NCBI GenBank assembly: GCA_004557505.1
Contig: SFGZ01000007.1
Coordinates: forward strand, 1-64,000
DNA from: Coriobacteriaceae bacterium
GTDB lineage: Bacteria > Actinomycetota > Coriobacteriia > Coriobacteriales > Atopobiaceae
DNA length: 64,000 nucleotides
Reading direction: 5' to 3'
Shown here: positions 43,752 through 52,260 of the stretch, piece by piece
Numbering within the stretch: position 1 is the first letter of the stretch
How the letters are laid out: each line of letters starts with the position of its first letter
Made by a program: the position numbers and the translations under genes
The notes under the pieces: model-generated
What the model was told of the DNA's origin: nothing
Databases searched by the model: none
What the model saw: only the letters and a program-made list of their open reading frames with translations

Positions 43752-44855
43752 ATGGAGTACTCCGACGGCAGGTCCCAGAGGCCCCAGCGAGACGCGGGGC
43801 GCACTCACGGCTCGCGACCCCATGGTGAGGAGGGCCTTTCCCACCGCCGGGCCAACGGCTCGCGCGGAGGTCGCGGCATGGGCGGGGCGGGGCGGGCGCG
43901 CCAGCGGCGGCCACGCGGCTCTGTGCAGGGCGGGAGGGGGCAGCGCGGCTACGAGCTGAGAAGCCGCATCATCGGCTTTGGGAACGCGGGTAGGCGCAGG
44001 CGCATAGCCGGCTTTGACGCCCGCATGGTCCTCGCGCTGGTGCTGGCCATTCTCGCCATCGTGCTTCTCGTCTTCGCCGTGTCCAGCTGCGTCTCTAACA
44101 ATGCCACCCAGCAGCAGGAGTCCGAGGCGGAGAAGCCCCGCGTGGCGACGGGCATCTCGGACGAACTCTCGCAGGAGCTCACCGCGCGCCTCGACCAGGG
44201 CGACCAGATCGCGCAGATCGCGAGCAACGCCGACCAATATCCGGACGAGCGCCTGGTGCGGCTGGCGCTCGACGAGCCCGGCGCCATCTCGCTTGTCGCC
44301 GGCTATCCGAAGTCCGACAAGGCGGCCCAGGCATACGGCGAGGAGGCCTCGATTGGCAGCTATCCGCAGCTGTACGACTGGGACTCCCGCTGGGGCGCGG
44401 TGGACTACGCCGGCAGCGCGCTCGCGGTGACGGGCTCTGGCCCCACCGTGATGGCGATGGCGACGATTGGCCTCACCGGCTCTGCCGACAACACGCCCGC
44501 GACCATTGCGAAGCTGGCGGAGGACAAAGGCCTGGCCACGGGAGACTCGGGCCTCAGCGGCGACTTCTTCACGACCGAGTCCAACTCGCTCGGCGTGGTC
44601 TACCACAGCTATGACACCTCCGCCGACAACATCTCTGCGGTGCTCACGTCCGGGACCGTGCTGGCCATGGAGGCCAAGGCCGACAGCCTCACCCCCTACG
44701 ACCACTGGATCCTCGTGGTTGAGAAGGGCGCCGACGACACCTACACCGTACACGACCCCACCTCGACCGGCGTGACCGCCAAGACCTGGGGCGCCGACAC
44801 GCTTGCCCGCGCCTCCACGGGCAAGTTCTACGCGCTCACGAAGATGGCGTCGTAG
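43752..44855 (+). CDS. C39-like peptidase-fold membrane protein lacking the catalytic cysteine
   Basis: A 367-residue protein from the ATG at 43752 (GGAGGGGG upstream). Residues 1-90 are an Arg/Gly-rich cytoplasmic tail. Residues 92-113 form a membrane helix; the rest is outside. Residues about 205-360 match C39-like (Peptidase_C39_2) domains: LYDWDSRWGAVDYAGSALAV, then TGSGPTVMAMATIGLTG, and YDHWILVVEKG with the usual histidine (H318). The family motif is SGCGPT with the catalytic cysteine; here it is TGSGPT, with Ser229. The protein is thus probably a non-peptidase binding domain or a serine variant. It is convergent with uppP. Confidence 0.75.
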   Translation: MEYSDGRSQRPQRDAGRTHGSRPHGEEGLSHRRANGSRGGRGMGGAGRARQRRPRGSVQGGRGQRGYELRSRIIGFGNAGRRRRIAGFDARMVLALVLAILAIVLLVFAVSSCVSNNATQQQESEAEKPRVATGISDELSQELTARLDQGDQIAQIASNADQYPDERLVRLALDEPGAISLVAGYPKSDKAAQAYGEEASIGSYPQLYDWDSRWGAVDYAGSALAVTGSGPTVMAMATIGLTGSADNTPATIAKLAEDKGLATGDSGLSGDFFTTESNSLGVVYHSYDTSADNISAVLTSGTVLAMEAKADSLTPYDHWILVVEKGADDTYTVHDPTSTGVTAKTWGADTLARASTGKFYALTKMAS

Positions 44856-44932
44856 GGCGCGCGCGGAGCAGGGCGGGCCTGGCCGTGCGCCCCTCTCGCC
44901 CGACTTGCCAGCGGTTCCCGCGCCCCCGGCGC

Positions 44933-45892
44933 CTAGGCTCCCACCAGGGCGAAGTACGCGACGACGGCGACGCCCAGCGCGATGCGGTACCAGCCGAAGG
45001 GCTTGAAGTCGTGCCTCTTCACGAAGCCCATGAGGAAGCGGATGGCCGCAAGCGACACGACAAAGGCCACGGCACAGCCCGTGAGCAGAGTGGCGACCTC
45101 GAAGGTGGAGAAGGAGTTGCCCTTGAGGAAGTACTTCACGAGACGCAGGCCCGAGGCACCAGCCATGACGGGGATGGCCAGGTAGAACGTGAACTGCGCG
45201 ACTGCGGTGCGCGAGCAGCCCAGGATGAGGCCTCCGATGATGGTGGAGCCGGAGCGCGAGGTGCCCGGGACGATGGAGAGCACCTGGAAGAGGCCGATGC
45301 CCAGGGCCGTCTTCCAGTCGAGGTCCTCGACGTCCTGGATGCGGGCATCGGCGTCGGCCGCCTGCGAGACCGAGAGCCCCTGCTGGGGCTGGGAGGCGCT
45401 TGCCGCGAGGTGGCGGGGGCGATAGGGGCCGGACGGCCGGGCCGCGGATTGGGCGGACATGAGGCGCCGGGCGCGGCGCTCGCGAGCAACCTCGATCACG
45501 ATGAAGACGATGCCGTAGGCGATGAGGGCCGCCGCGATCACAAACGGGCTTCCCAGGTGGTCCTCGATCCAGTTGTCAAGCGGCAGGCCAACCGCTGCGG
45601 CGGGGATGCAGGCGACAACGGTCTTGCCCCACAGCGTCCAGGTGGAGCGGCGCTCGCCGGCAGACTTGGAGCGCGAGAAGGGGTTGAGCTCGTGGAAGAA
45701 GGCGACGAGCACGGCGAGGATGGCACCGAGTTGGATCACCACGAGGAACATGTCCCAGAAGTCCTTCGAGACGACGAGCGGCATGAACTGCTCGAGAAGG
45801 AGCATGTGCCCCGTCGACGAGACGGGCAGCCACTCGGTGATGCCTTCGACCACGCCATAGATCGCTGCCTTGAGAAGCTCGAGAAGATCCAC
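44933..45892 (-). CDS. uppP: Undecaprenyl-diphosphatase
   Basis: A 319-residue membrane protein with the BacA/UppP motifs VEGITEWLPVSSTGHMLLLE (residues 15-34) and PGTSRSGSTIIGG (209-221). It removes a phosphate from undecaprenyl diphosphate so that the lipid carrier can be reused for wall and capsule synthesis, and gives bacitracin resistance. The GTG at 45890-45892 is the start (GGAGGGGG upstream). A hydrophilic insertion near residues 139-190 makes it longer than the usual 270. It serves the PBP and the polysaccharide locus alike. Confidence 0.94.
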   Translation of the reverse strand: MDLLELLKAAIYGVVEGITEWLPVSSTGHMLLLEQFMPLVVSKDFWDMFLVVIQLGAILAVLVAFFHELNPFSRSKSAGERRSTWTLWGKTVVACIPAAAVGLPLDNWIEDHLGSPFVIAAALIAYGIVFIVIEVARERRARRLMSAQSAARPSGPYRPRHLAASASQPQQGLSVSQAADADARIQDVEDLDWKTALGIGLFQVLSIVPGTSRSGSTIIGGLILGCSRTAVAQFTFYLAIPVMAGASGLRLVKYFLKGNSFSTFEVATLLTGCAVAFVVSLAAIRFLMGFVKRHDFKPFGWYRIALGVAVVAYFALVGA

Positions 45893-46072
45893 GTTTCCCC
45901 CTCCTTGCGCCGGCCCCGGCGGCAGGCGCGCGTGCTTGCGAACGTGTCCATCATGAAGGGGCCATGCGGCGCGCGGGCCAGCTGCGGCGGGCATTCAGGG
46001 AAAAACTACGCACAGGGCGCGAGCGCCCGGTAGCCACGCCCGATGGCGATCCCACCCCCTCCACAGCCCCGG

Positions 46073-46143
46073 TCCCGGCTTCCCCGCGGTCCCCGGCTCC
46101 CCCACAGTCCCCGGCTCCCCCACAGTCCCTGGCTTTCCCATCC
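46073..46143. repeat. 18-base tandem repeat
   Basis: Two identical units (46090-46107 and 46108-46125, core CCCCGGCTCCCCCACAG) flanked by a diverged unit on each side (46073-46089 and 46126-46143). Pyrimidine-rich on the plus strand. Confidence 0.8.
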
Positions 46144-46306
46144 CGAAATTACGCACGGCTGAGGCTTTGCGTTTTGCCAACCTGCGGTTTGGGACCCCGA
46201 TGACGGGGACCCAAGGGCCGAGAGGGGCCCGAGGGCCGGCGGCGCCCCGAGAGGCCGGAGAGACGGGGCTCGGCTCCGAACATGCGGCCCCGCCACCCGC
46301 TTCGGG

Positions 46307-46312
46307 TAGAAT
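46307..46312 (+). promoter_or_regulatory. -10 box of engB
   Basis: TAGAAT 34 bases before the ATG at 46347; no clear -35 box. Confidence 0.4.
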
Positions 46313-46346
46313 TGTCAGCCTACACGCATCGCGAAGAGGGGAAACC

Positions 46347-46931
46347 ATGGCGCTCAACCTGCAGAACGCTCGCTTCATCGCCTCATACGGCACGGTCGAC
46401 GGGCTCCCCGCCCCCACCACGCCCGAGGTCGCCTTTGTCGGCCGCTCCAACGTAGGCAAGTCGTCTCTGCTCAACAAGCTGCTGGGGCGCAAGGCGCTTG
46501 CGAAGGTCTCGTCGCAGCCGGGTAAGACGGCCAACGTGAACTTCTTCGAGGCCGACGGCATCAGCTTTGTTGACCTGCCCGGCTACGGCTACGCGCGCGT
46601 CTCGATGTCCGAACGCCAGCGCTGGGCAAACCTCATCGCGGGCTACTTCGCCCAGGAGCGCAGCTTCAACCTGGTCATCGCCCTCGTCGACGTGCGGCTT
46701 GAGGCGCAGAGGCTCGACCAGGACATGCTTGCGTTCCTCCGCGAGAATGACCTGCCCTTCGTGATCGCGCTCACCAAGGCCGACAAGCTCAGCCGTCCCA
46801 AGCAGGCACGACAGGTCGACCTCCTCTCCCGCCAGCTCGAGGTGCCGCGCGACCAGATGCTGCTCACCTCCGCGCAGACCGGCCTGGGCATCGACGAGCT
46901 TCGCCGTCGCATCGAGAGGGCCTGCGACTAG
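46347..46931 (+). CDS. engB: Ribosome biogenesis GTPase YsxC/EngB
   Basis: A 194-residue TRAFAC GTPase: G1 VGRSNVGKSSLLN, G3 FVDLPGYGYARV, G4 LTKADKLSRPK and G5-like LTSAQTGLGIDELR. EngB is needed for late assembly of the large ribosomal subunit. The ATG at 46347 follows GAGGGG closely and matches the family start; the frame extends upstream to 46167 without a site. It stands alone between uppP and helD. Confidence 0.95.
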   Translation: MALNLQNARFIASYGTVDGLPAPTTPEVAFVGRSNVGKSSLLNKLLGRKALAKVSSQPGKTANVNFFEADGISFVDLPGYGYARVSMSERQRWANLIAGYFAQERSFNLVIALVDVRLEAQRLDQDMLAFLRENDLPFVIALTKADKLSRPKQARQVDLLSRQLEVPRDQMLLTSAQTGLGIDELRRRIERACD

Positions 46932-47026
46932 CCGGCCCCGCCGCGGCGTACGCCACGTGCCGCGGCGCGCCCAACCTCCGCCCGCGGTCCCGCCGCCCCG
47001 CCGCGCGCCCCGCGTCCCTCTCGCGC

Positions 47027-47032
47027 TACAAT
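47027..47032 (+). promoter_or_regulatory. -10 box of helD
   Basis: TACAAT 38 bases before the ATG at 47071, inside an otherwise very GC-rich spacer. Confidence 0.4.
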
Positions 47033-47070
47033 AGTCCGTCACGCTTTCGTGCCGGGCACTGGGAGGACGC

Positions 47071-49188
47071 ATGGCAGACGAGACGCACGACAAGACGTTC
47101 CGTGAGGAGCAGAACCACCTGAGCGCGATATACGCCCAGCTCTGCGCCCTGCGCGACACCCTCACCGAGGAGATAGAGACCAATCACAAGGGCGCCGCGG
47201 ACGACCTGCGCGAGATGAGCGAGGAGATTCGCCCCGACTTTGGCGGCACGGACGAGACCATGGAGACCCTCGCCGCCATCGAGACGCTCAACTCGGTCAT
47301 CGACACGTACAACCAGTACCACGACTTCACCGTCGAGAAGCTCCAGCGCGTTCTCTTGCTCCTGCGCCAGCCCTACTTCGCCAAGGTCACGCTCGAGATG
47401 CGCCCCGGCCGGCCGGCGCGCGACGTCTACATCGGAGCCGCGGGCATAACCGACGAGCGTAAGCGGCCCCTCATCGTGGACTGGCGCAGCCCCGTGGCCG
47501 AGACCTACTACAACCAGGAGATGGGGCCCACCTCCTACCAGGTCGACGGCCGCACGCGCACCGTCAACCTGCTGCTGCGCCGCCAGTTCGACATCACGGG
47601 CGACACGCTCAACTCGTACTTCGACACCACCGTGGCCATCGAGGACTCGCTCCTTCTCGGTGCCCTCAAGAAGCACCACTCCGAGAAGCTCGCGGCGATC
47701 ACCGCGACCATCCAGCGCGAGCAGAACGCGGTCATACGGCACGAGGACGTTCCCGTCCTCCTCGTGAGCGGCATCGCGGGGTCGGGCAAGACATCCGTGC
47801 TGCTCCAGCGCGTGGCCTACCTCTTCTACCGGGAGCGCAAGACGCTCTCGGCCGACCAGGTCTTCCTCTTCACGCCAAACGACGTCTTTCGCCGCTACAT
47901 CGACGCGGTGCTGCCCAGCATGGGCGAGAAGAACCCGCGCATTTTCACGTGGCGCGGCTTTCTCGCGGACCTCGGCCTCTCCGAGCGCGGCGACGGTCGC
48001 GACGGCAGCCCAGCAGAGCTCGCGCGCCTGGAGCAAGGCGTGCGCTCGCTCTCGCTTGAGCCCGACGACCTGCGCGAGGTCCGCTGCGGCGAGCGCATGA
48101 TGCTCAAGGCCTCCTCGGTGGCCGGCGCCGTGGCCAAGTTCTCGCAGATTCCCGTGGGGCCTCGCCTCACCGCACTGGTGAAGGACGAGCTGCACGACCG
48201 CCTCGACCGCAGGCTCGCGGCGCTCTCGAAGAGCGAGGAGGTATGGGAGGAGATGCTCGGCCTGGACGTTGAGGAGCAGGTCGAGATCTTCGGCCAGACG
48301 ATAAGCCCCGCAGATGACGGGGAATGCGCCACCTACGCCCTCGCCTACCTGAAGCATCTCTTTTCTGGTGCGCACGACGAGATCGAGCGCGGCAACTGGC
48401 TGCGCATCGACCGCATTGGCATGCGCGTGCTGGGCAAGGGCGCGCTCTCTGCGGCGGAGTGGGTCTACCTCAAGCTCCTGGTGACGGGCGGCGGCGAGAA
48501 GTCCGTGCGCTACGTGATGGTGGACGAGGTGCAGGACTACACCGTGACGCAGCTCATGGTGCTCGCGCGCTACTTCCCGCGCGCCCACTTCATGCTGCTG
48601 GGCGACGAGCACCAGGCCGTCCGCGAGGGCACGGCGACCTTCGACCAGATGCGGCAGATCTTCTCGTCGACGCATGGCAAGGTCGAGACCTGCGAGCTTC
48701 TCACCAGCTATCGCTCAAGCCCCGAGATCACAAAGCTCTTCACGAGCCTTCTGCCCCTAGACGAGCGGGCGCGCCTCACCTCGGTGCAGCGCGCGGGCAC
48801 GCCGCCCACCATCGTCGAGGTGGAAGACGGCAACGTGGAGAGCTACATTGCCGAACTGGCGCGCATTGCCGAAGGGGCCGCAGGCGAGGAGGGCCTCACC
48901 GCCATCGTCGCCGCCGACGCCGCGCGCGCCAACTGGATCTCGAAGCAGCTGGAAGGCCGCGCGCGCCTCATGGATCGCGACTCCGCCATGCCGGCCACCG
49001 GGGTGGTGGTGATGGACCTGCGCCTGGCGAAGGGCCTCGAGTTTGACCACGTGGTGGTGCCGGACGCACAGGCGGAGGTCTACCCCGACACCCCCCTCTC
49101 GCGCCGCAGGCTCTACACCGCCGTCAGCCGCGCGATGCACAAGGTCACGATCGTCTCGCAGGGGGCGCTGACACCGCTTCTCCTGTAA
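47071..49188 (+). CDS. helD: HelD-type superfamily 1 helicase-like ATPase
   Basis: A 705-residue UvrD/Rep-like protein. A long N-terminal coiled-coil arm (residues 1-115) is followed by DWRSPVAETYYNQE, Walker A LVSGIAGSGKTSVLLQR, Walker B VMVDEVQDYTVTQ and FMLLGDEHQAVREG, with the C-terminal GLEFDHVVVPDA and LYTAVSRAMHKV. HelD proteins bind RNA polymerase and release it from stalled complexes, and in some actinobacteria give rifampicin tolerance. The ATG has GGGAGG upstream. The stop codon TAA lies at the edge of a 43-base AT-rich palindrome. Confidence 0.9.
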   Translation: MADETHDKTFREEQNHLSAIYAQLCALRDTLTEEIETNHKGAADDLREMSEEIRPDFGGTDETMETLAAIETLNSVIDTYNQYHDFTVEKLQRVLLLLRQPYFAKVTLEMRPGRPARDVYIGAAGITDERKRPLIVDWRSPVAETYYNQEMGPTSYQVDGRTRTVNLLLRRQFDITGDTLNSYFDTTVAIEDSLLLGALKKHHSEKLAAITATIQREQNAVIRHEDVPVLLVSGIAGSGKTSVLLQRVAYLFYRERKTLSADQVFLFTPNDVFRRYIDAVLPSMGEKNPRIFTWRGFLADLGLSERGDGRDGSPAELARLEQGVRSLSLEPDDLREVRCGERMMLKASSVAGAVAKFSQIPVGPRLTALVKDELHDRLDRRLAALSKSEEVWEEMLGLDVEEQVEIFGQTISPADDGECATYALAYLKHLFSGAHDEIERGNWLRIDRIGMRVLGKGALSAAEWVYLKLLVTGGGEKSVRYVMVDEVQDYTVTQLMVLARYFPRAHFMLLGDEHQAVREGTATFDQMRQIFSSTHGKVETCELLTSYRSSPEITKLFTSLLPLDERARLTSVQRAGTPPTIVEVEDGNVESYIAELARIAEGAAGEEGLTAIVAADAARANWISKQLEGRARLMDRDSAMPATGVVVMDLRLAKGLEFDHVVVPDAQAEVYPDTPLSRRRLYTAVSRAMHKVTIVSQGALTPLLL

Positions 49189-49229
49189 ATAGTATTCTTA
49201 AGAGAATTATTCTCTATAGAATACTATTT
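49187..49229. promoter_or_regulatory. 43-base AT-rich near-perfect palindrome upstream of AAA-DUF234 copy 2
   Basis: Outer arms AAATAGTATTCT (49187-49198) and AGAATACTATTT (49218-49229) pair perfectly; an inner AGAGAAT/ATTCTCT pair (49201-49207, 49209-49215) continues the symmetry. It begins in the helD stop codon and ends 92 bases before the AAA-DUF234 start. Promoter-like TTAAGA (49199-49204) and TACTAT (49222-49227) lie inside. It may be an operator, a terminator for helD, or both. It is analogous to the inverted repeat at the first copy (16152-16192), though the sequence differs. Confidence 0.6.
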
Positions 49230-49321
49230 GTTCCAAGCCCGACATCCAGCACCTCAGGGGCAGGAACTTCTAGATGCCCGCAAGGCTCACCGCGAGGGCT
49301 TGTACAGACGAGGAGGCTGTC

Positions 49322-50728
49322 ATGTTCGTTGGACGTCAGAGGGAACTCGCACAGCTCGAGCAGCTATACGCATCCGACAAGTTCCAGCTTGTCGTTGTGT
49401 ATGGCCGCAGGCGCGTCGGAAAGACCACCCTCATTTCCAAGTTCTGCGAGCACAAGCGCACACTCTTCTTCACGGCTCTCGAACAGGCCGACAAGGACAA
49501 CCTTGCGGACTTCAGCCGTGCCGTATATTCATTCTTCGACCTGCCCGCTAGCACTGGAGCGTTTGCCACGTGGACAGACGCATTTGGCTTCATTGCTGAG
49601 CGCGGCAGGCACGAGCGCTTCGTGTTTGCATTCGACGAACTCCCCTATGCTGCGCAGAGAAACGAGTCCATTCCCTCTGCGTTGCAGGTCGCCATTGACC
49701 ATGCTTTCAAGCAGACGAATGTCTTCATGATGCTCTGCGGCAGCAACGAGGGCTTTATGGAAAGTGACGTACTGGGGAGAAAGAGTCCGCTCTACGGCAG
49801 GCGAACTGCCCAGATGAAGGTTGGGCCACTGGGCTACCTGGAGGCAGCCCAGATGTTCCCTGGTCTTTCTCCGCAGGAGCAGTTCGAGTATTACGGCTGT
49901 TTTGGAGGAGTCCCCTACTATCTAGAGCAGGTCGATCCCGACCGAGGGTTTAGAGACAACCTCGCAGATCTCTACTTCAACCCCTTGGGATTCCTCTTTG
50001 ATGAGCCATACGGACTTCTACGCCAGGAATTCTCGGAACCAGCGCTCTACGCATCCCTCCTCCGCGCAATCGCGGGAGGGGCCAATCGAGCCAAACTTAT
50101 GGCAGACAGAGCCGGAGTCGATGCCACCACGATTCCCAAGTACCTCTCATCTCTTTGCCAGCTTGGCATCATTGAGAAGATCACGCCGTTTGGTGAAAGC
50201 GAGCGGTCAAGTAGGCGGGGAATCTATCGAATCCGCGACGCATGCTATGACTTCTGGTTCCGATTCGTCATGCCTCGCATAAGCGACATAGAGGGAGGCT
50301 TTGGCAAGGCCTTTGTCCACCGCCTTCCCGAGCAGCAGCTCGATGACTATCTGGGACATCGCTTCGAGCGCCTGTGCCTCGAGTGGCTGGGCGAGCAGGC
50401 GCTCGCGAGCAAGCTCCCCATCGCCGTCACGCGGTTGGGAAGCTGGTGGGGAACCAACCCCGTCACGCATGCACAAGACGATATCGACGTCATCGCGGCG
50501 GACCCAATGGAGCACACGATGCTTATCGGCGAATGCAAGTACCGCGAGGAGTTTGACGAGACGGGCGAGCTGTCAGACCTCGACGGGAAAAGAGACCTGG
50601 TCAGGGGATATACTACGGAGGGCATCATGCTCTTCACCAAAAAGAGCGTCTCCCAGGGGACCGCTCGGAAGTGCGAGAGTCGCAAAGACGTGATGCTTGT
50701 GACGCTTGATCAAATGTACAAGGGGTAG
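49322..50728 (+). CDS. AAA ATPase with C-terminal DUF234 nuclease-like domain (copy 2)
   Basis: A 468-residue paralogue of the protein at 14722-16125. It opens FVGRQRELAQLEQLYASDKF, with Walker A VVVYGRRRVGKTTLISKF, FVFAFDELPYAAQ, and MLCGSNEGFMESDVLGRKSP then LYGRRTAQMKV. A winged-helix segment lies near residues 270-330, and the C-terminal nuclease-like part has DDIDVIAADPMEHTMLIGEC, then K (D...E-x-K). ATG 49322 has GGAGG upstream. Codons are more AT-ending than in helD next door, consistent with transfer. Role unknown; two copies with separate palindromic control regions suggest an accessory, possibly defence-like, function. Confidence 0.87.
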   Translation: MFVGRQRELAQLEQLYASDKFQLVVVYGRRRVGKTTLISKFCEHKRTLFFTALEQADKDNLADFSRAVYSFFDLPASTGAFATWTDAFGFIAERGRHERFVFAFDELPYAAQRNESIPSALQVAIDHAFKQTNVFMMLCGSNEGFMESDVLGRKSPLYGRRTAQMKVGPLGYLEAAQMFPGLSPQEQFEYYGCFGGVPYYLEQVDPDRGFRDNLADLYFNPLGFLFDEPYGLLRQEFSEPALYASLLRAIAGGANRAKLMADRAGVDATTIPKYLSSLCQLGIIEKITPFGESERSSRRGIYRIRDACYDFWFRFVMPRISDIEGGFGKAFVHRLPEQQLDDYLGHRFERLCLEWLGEQALASKLPIAVTRLGSWWGTNPVTHAQDDIDVIAADPMEHTMLIGECKYREEFDETGELSDLDGKRDLVRGYTTEGIMLFTKKSVSQGTARKCESRKDVMLVTLDQMYKG

Positions 50729-50809
50729 GCCCCCGCGCATTACGAATCACCTCCCCAGCTCTCCGTCAGAGCATCCAAGCCCCAGGTAGGCCCCCGCGCA
50801 TTACGAATC
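50725..50809. repeat. 24-base direct repeat at the junction of convergent genes
   Basis: A 24-base sequence (core GGCCCCCGCGCATTACGAAT) occurs at 50725-50748 and 50786-50809, offset by 61 bases. The first copy covers the stop region of the AAA-DUF234 gene, the second the stop region of the fused ABC gene, whose last codons (GDS then TAA) are read from it. Suggests a duplication at an insertion junction. Confidence 0.8.
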
Positions 50810-52240
50810 GCCCCGCGCATCTCCCAGACACGCCGTCCGGGCATGGAGAAGCTCCGCGTCGCCGGGCGCATGCGAGGCCACAAGCAGCGTGCGACCGTCA
50901 AGGTGGCGCAGGACAAAGGCACCAGCGGCCTTGTGCGACGCTGCGTCGAGCGAGGCGAATGGCTCGTCGAGCACCACAGCCGCACCGGGGTGCGCGAGCG
51001 CACGCGCCAGCTCAACGCGACGCCGCTGCCCGCCGGAGAGCTCCGCGACCGGCCTTCCCACGGCATCCTCCGGCAGAAGCTCAGCCAGCAGAGAGCGCGC
51101 CCCCTCCCACGAGAGCGCGCCCGCCGAGCAGAGCAGGACGTTCTGCTCGGCAGTCATGGCCTCCACCAGCCGCGCGTCCTGGAACTGCACGGAGAGCCTG
51201 CCCCAGCCCGGCGCCATGACGCGCCCCGAGAGCGGGACGAGAAGCCCGCAGACCGCGCGCACCAGCGTGGACTTTCCCGCGCCGGAGGGGTCGGAAAGCA
51301 CCGTGCGCGAGCCTGCCGCAAGCGAGAGATTGCAGGTGGCCACTGGCGCGCCGTCGTAGCCGAGGGACACGTTCTCAAATGAGATCCCCGACGGCGCGGG
51401 GGCCGTCGGTGCAAGGGCCGCCGACCGCCGACGCACGGCCGCGTGCCGCGATCGCGGCACGCTTGCGGCGATCGCCCAGCCGCCGGTGGAGCGCAGGAGC
51501 GCCAGGAAGGCCTGCTCGCACGCCCACGAAAGCGCCACCACAACGATGGTCCACGCAAAGAGGTCGCCGGTCTCGAGCAGGAGCTTCGCCTGGTAGACGC
51601 GCTCGCCCATGGAGCCGCGCGGGCTGCCGATGAGCTCGGCGGCAACGCCGGCCTTCCATGCCATGCCGCAGGCGTTTCTGCACGTTGCAACGAGGTACGG
51701 GAGGAGCTGCTGCCACGTGTCCGCCAGGAAGCGCCGCCATCCGGGCACGCCCATCACGCGGAGCAGCTCGCCCAGGCCGGGATCCGCCGCCGCACGCCCC
51801 TCGAGCACGCAGAAGTAGATGGCGGGAAACCCGGCGAGAAAGACGGCGATGGCCGAGACGCGCACCGGCCCCACCCACATGAGCAGCAGCACGATCACGC
51901 AGACGATGGGCACGCTCTTGAGAAAGCTCACCGCCGGGGCGAGGAGCTCGGCCAGGGCGCGCCAGCGGTGCGCGGCCAACCCGAGCGCCAGCCCCGACAC
52001 AAACGCCAGCGCAAAGCCCACGGCGATTCTCGCCAGCGAGAAGACCGCCGTGGACCAGAAGGCTGCCGTGGGGACAAGCCGCGCCAGGCGCACGAGCACC
52101 GCCACGGGCCCCGCGAGCAGCAGCTCTGAGGCTACGGCCATGCTCGCCAGCTGCCACACCGCAAGCCAGAAGGCCACGGTGCCCGCACGGCGCAGCGCGT
52201 CACGCGGGCCCATGGATGACCTGTTGCTCCCGGCTGCCAC
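50801..52240 (-). CDS. Fused ABC transporter: NMT1/taurine-type permease and ATPase in one protein
   Basis: A 479-residue protein (470 if started at the ATG 52211-52213). Residues about 20-250 are a BPD-type permease with five to six helices and the EAA loop (ELLRVMGVPGWRRFLADTWQ). Residues about 290-479 are an ABC ATPase: Walker A SDPSGAGKSTLVRA, Q-loop VQFQD, signature LSGGQRRRVELARALA and Walker B AVVLDEPFASLD. In the nitrate/sulfonate/thiamine-precursor family these are normally separate SsuC and SsuB proteins. It follows the binding lipoprotein by 20 bases. The Walker A has D where G is usual (GPSG to DPSG). The direct repeat at its 3' end may have changed its last residues. Confidence 0.87.
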   Translation of the reverse strand: MAAGSNRSSMGPRDALRRAGTVAFWLAVWQLASMAVASELLLAGPVAVLVRLARLVPTAAFWSTAVFSLARIAVGFALAFVSGLALGLAAHRWRALAELLAPAVSFLKSVPIVCVIVLLLMWVGPVRVSAIAVFLAGFPAIYFCVLEGRAAADPGLGELLRVMGVPGWRRFLADTWQQLLPYLVATCRNACGMAWKAGVAAELIGSPRGSMGERVYQAKLLLETGDLFAWTIVVVALSWACEQAFLALLRSTGGWAIAASVPRSRHAAVRRRSAALAPTAPAPSGISFENVSLGYDGAPVATCNLSLAAGSRTVLSDPSGAGKSTLVRAVCGLLVPLSGRVMAPGWGRLSVQFQDARLVEAMTAEQNVLLCSAGALSWEGARSLLAELLPEDAVGRPVAELSGGQRRRVELARALAHPGAAVVLDEPFASLDAASHKAAGAFVLRHLDGRTLLVASHAPGDAELLHARTACLGDARGDS

Positions 52241-52260
52241 CCCGCTACCCCGGATGCGGC

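Larger units (their letters stand above)
45893..46346. other. Divergent spacer between uppP and engB with tandem repeats
   Basis: No gene is supported. It holds an 18-base tandem repeat at 46073-46143, two similar stretches ATTACGCAC/ACTACGCAC (about 46005-46013 and 46148-46156) and a likely engB -10 box at 46307. Confidence 0.5.
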
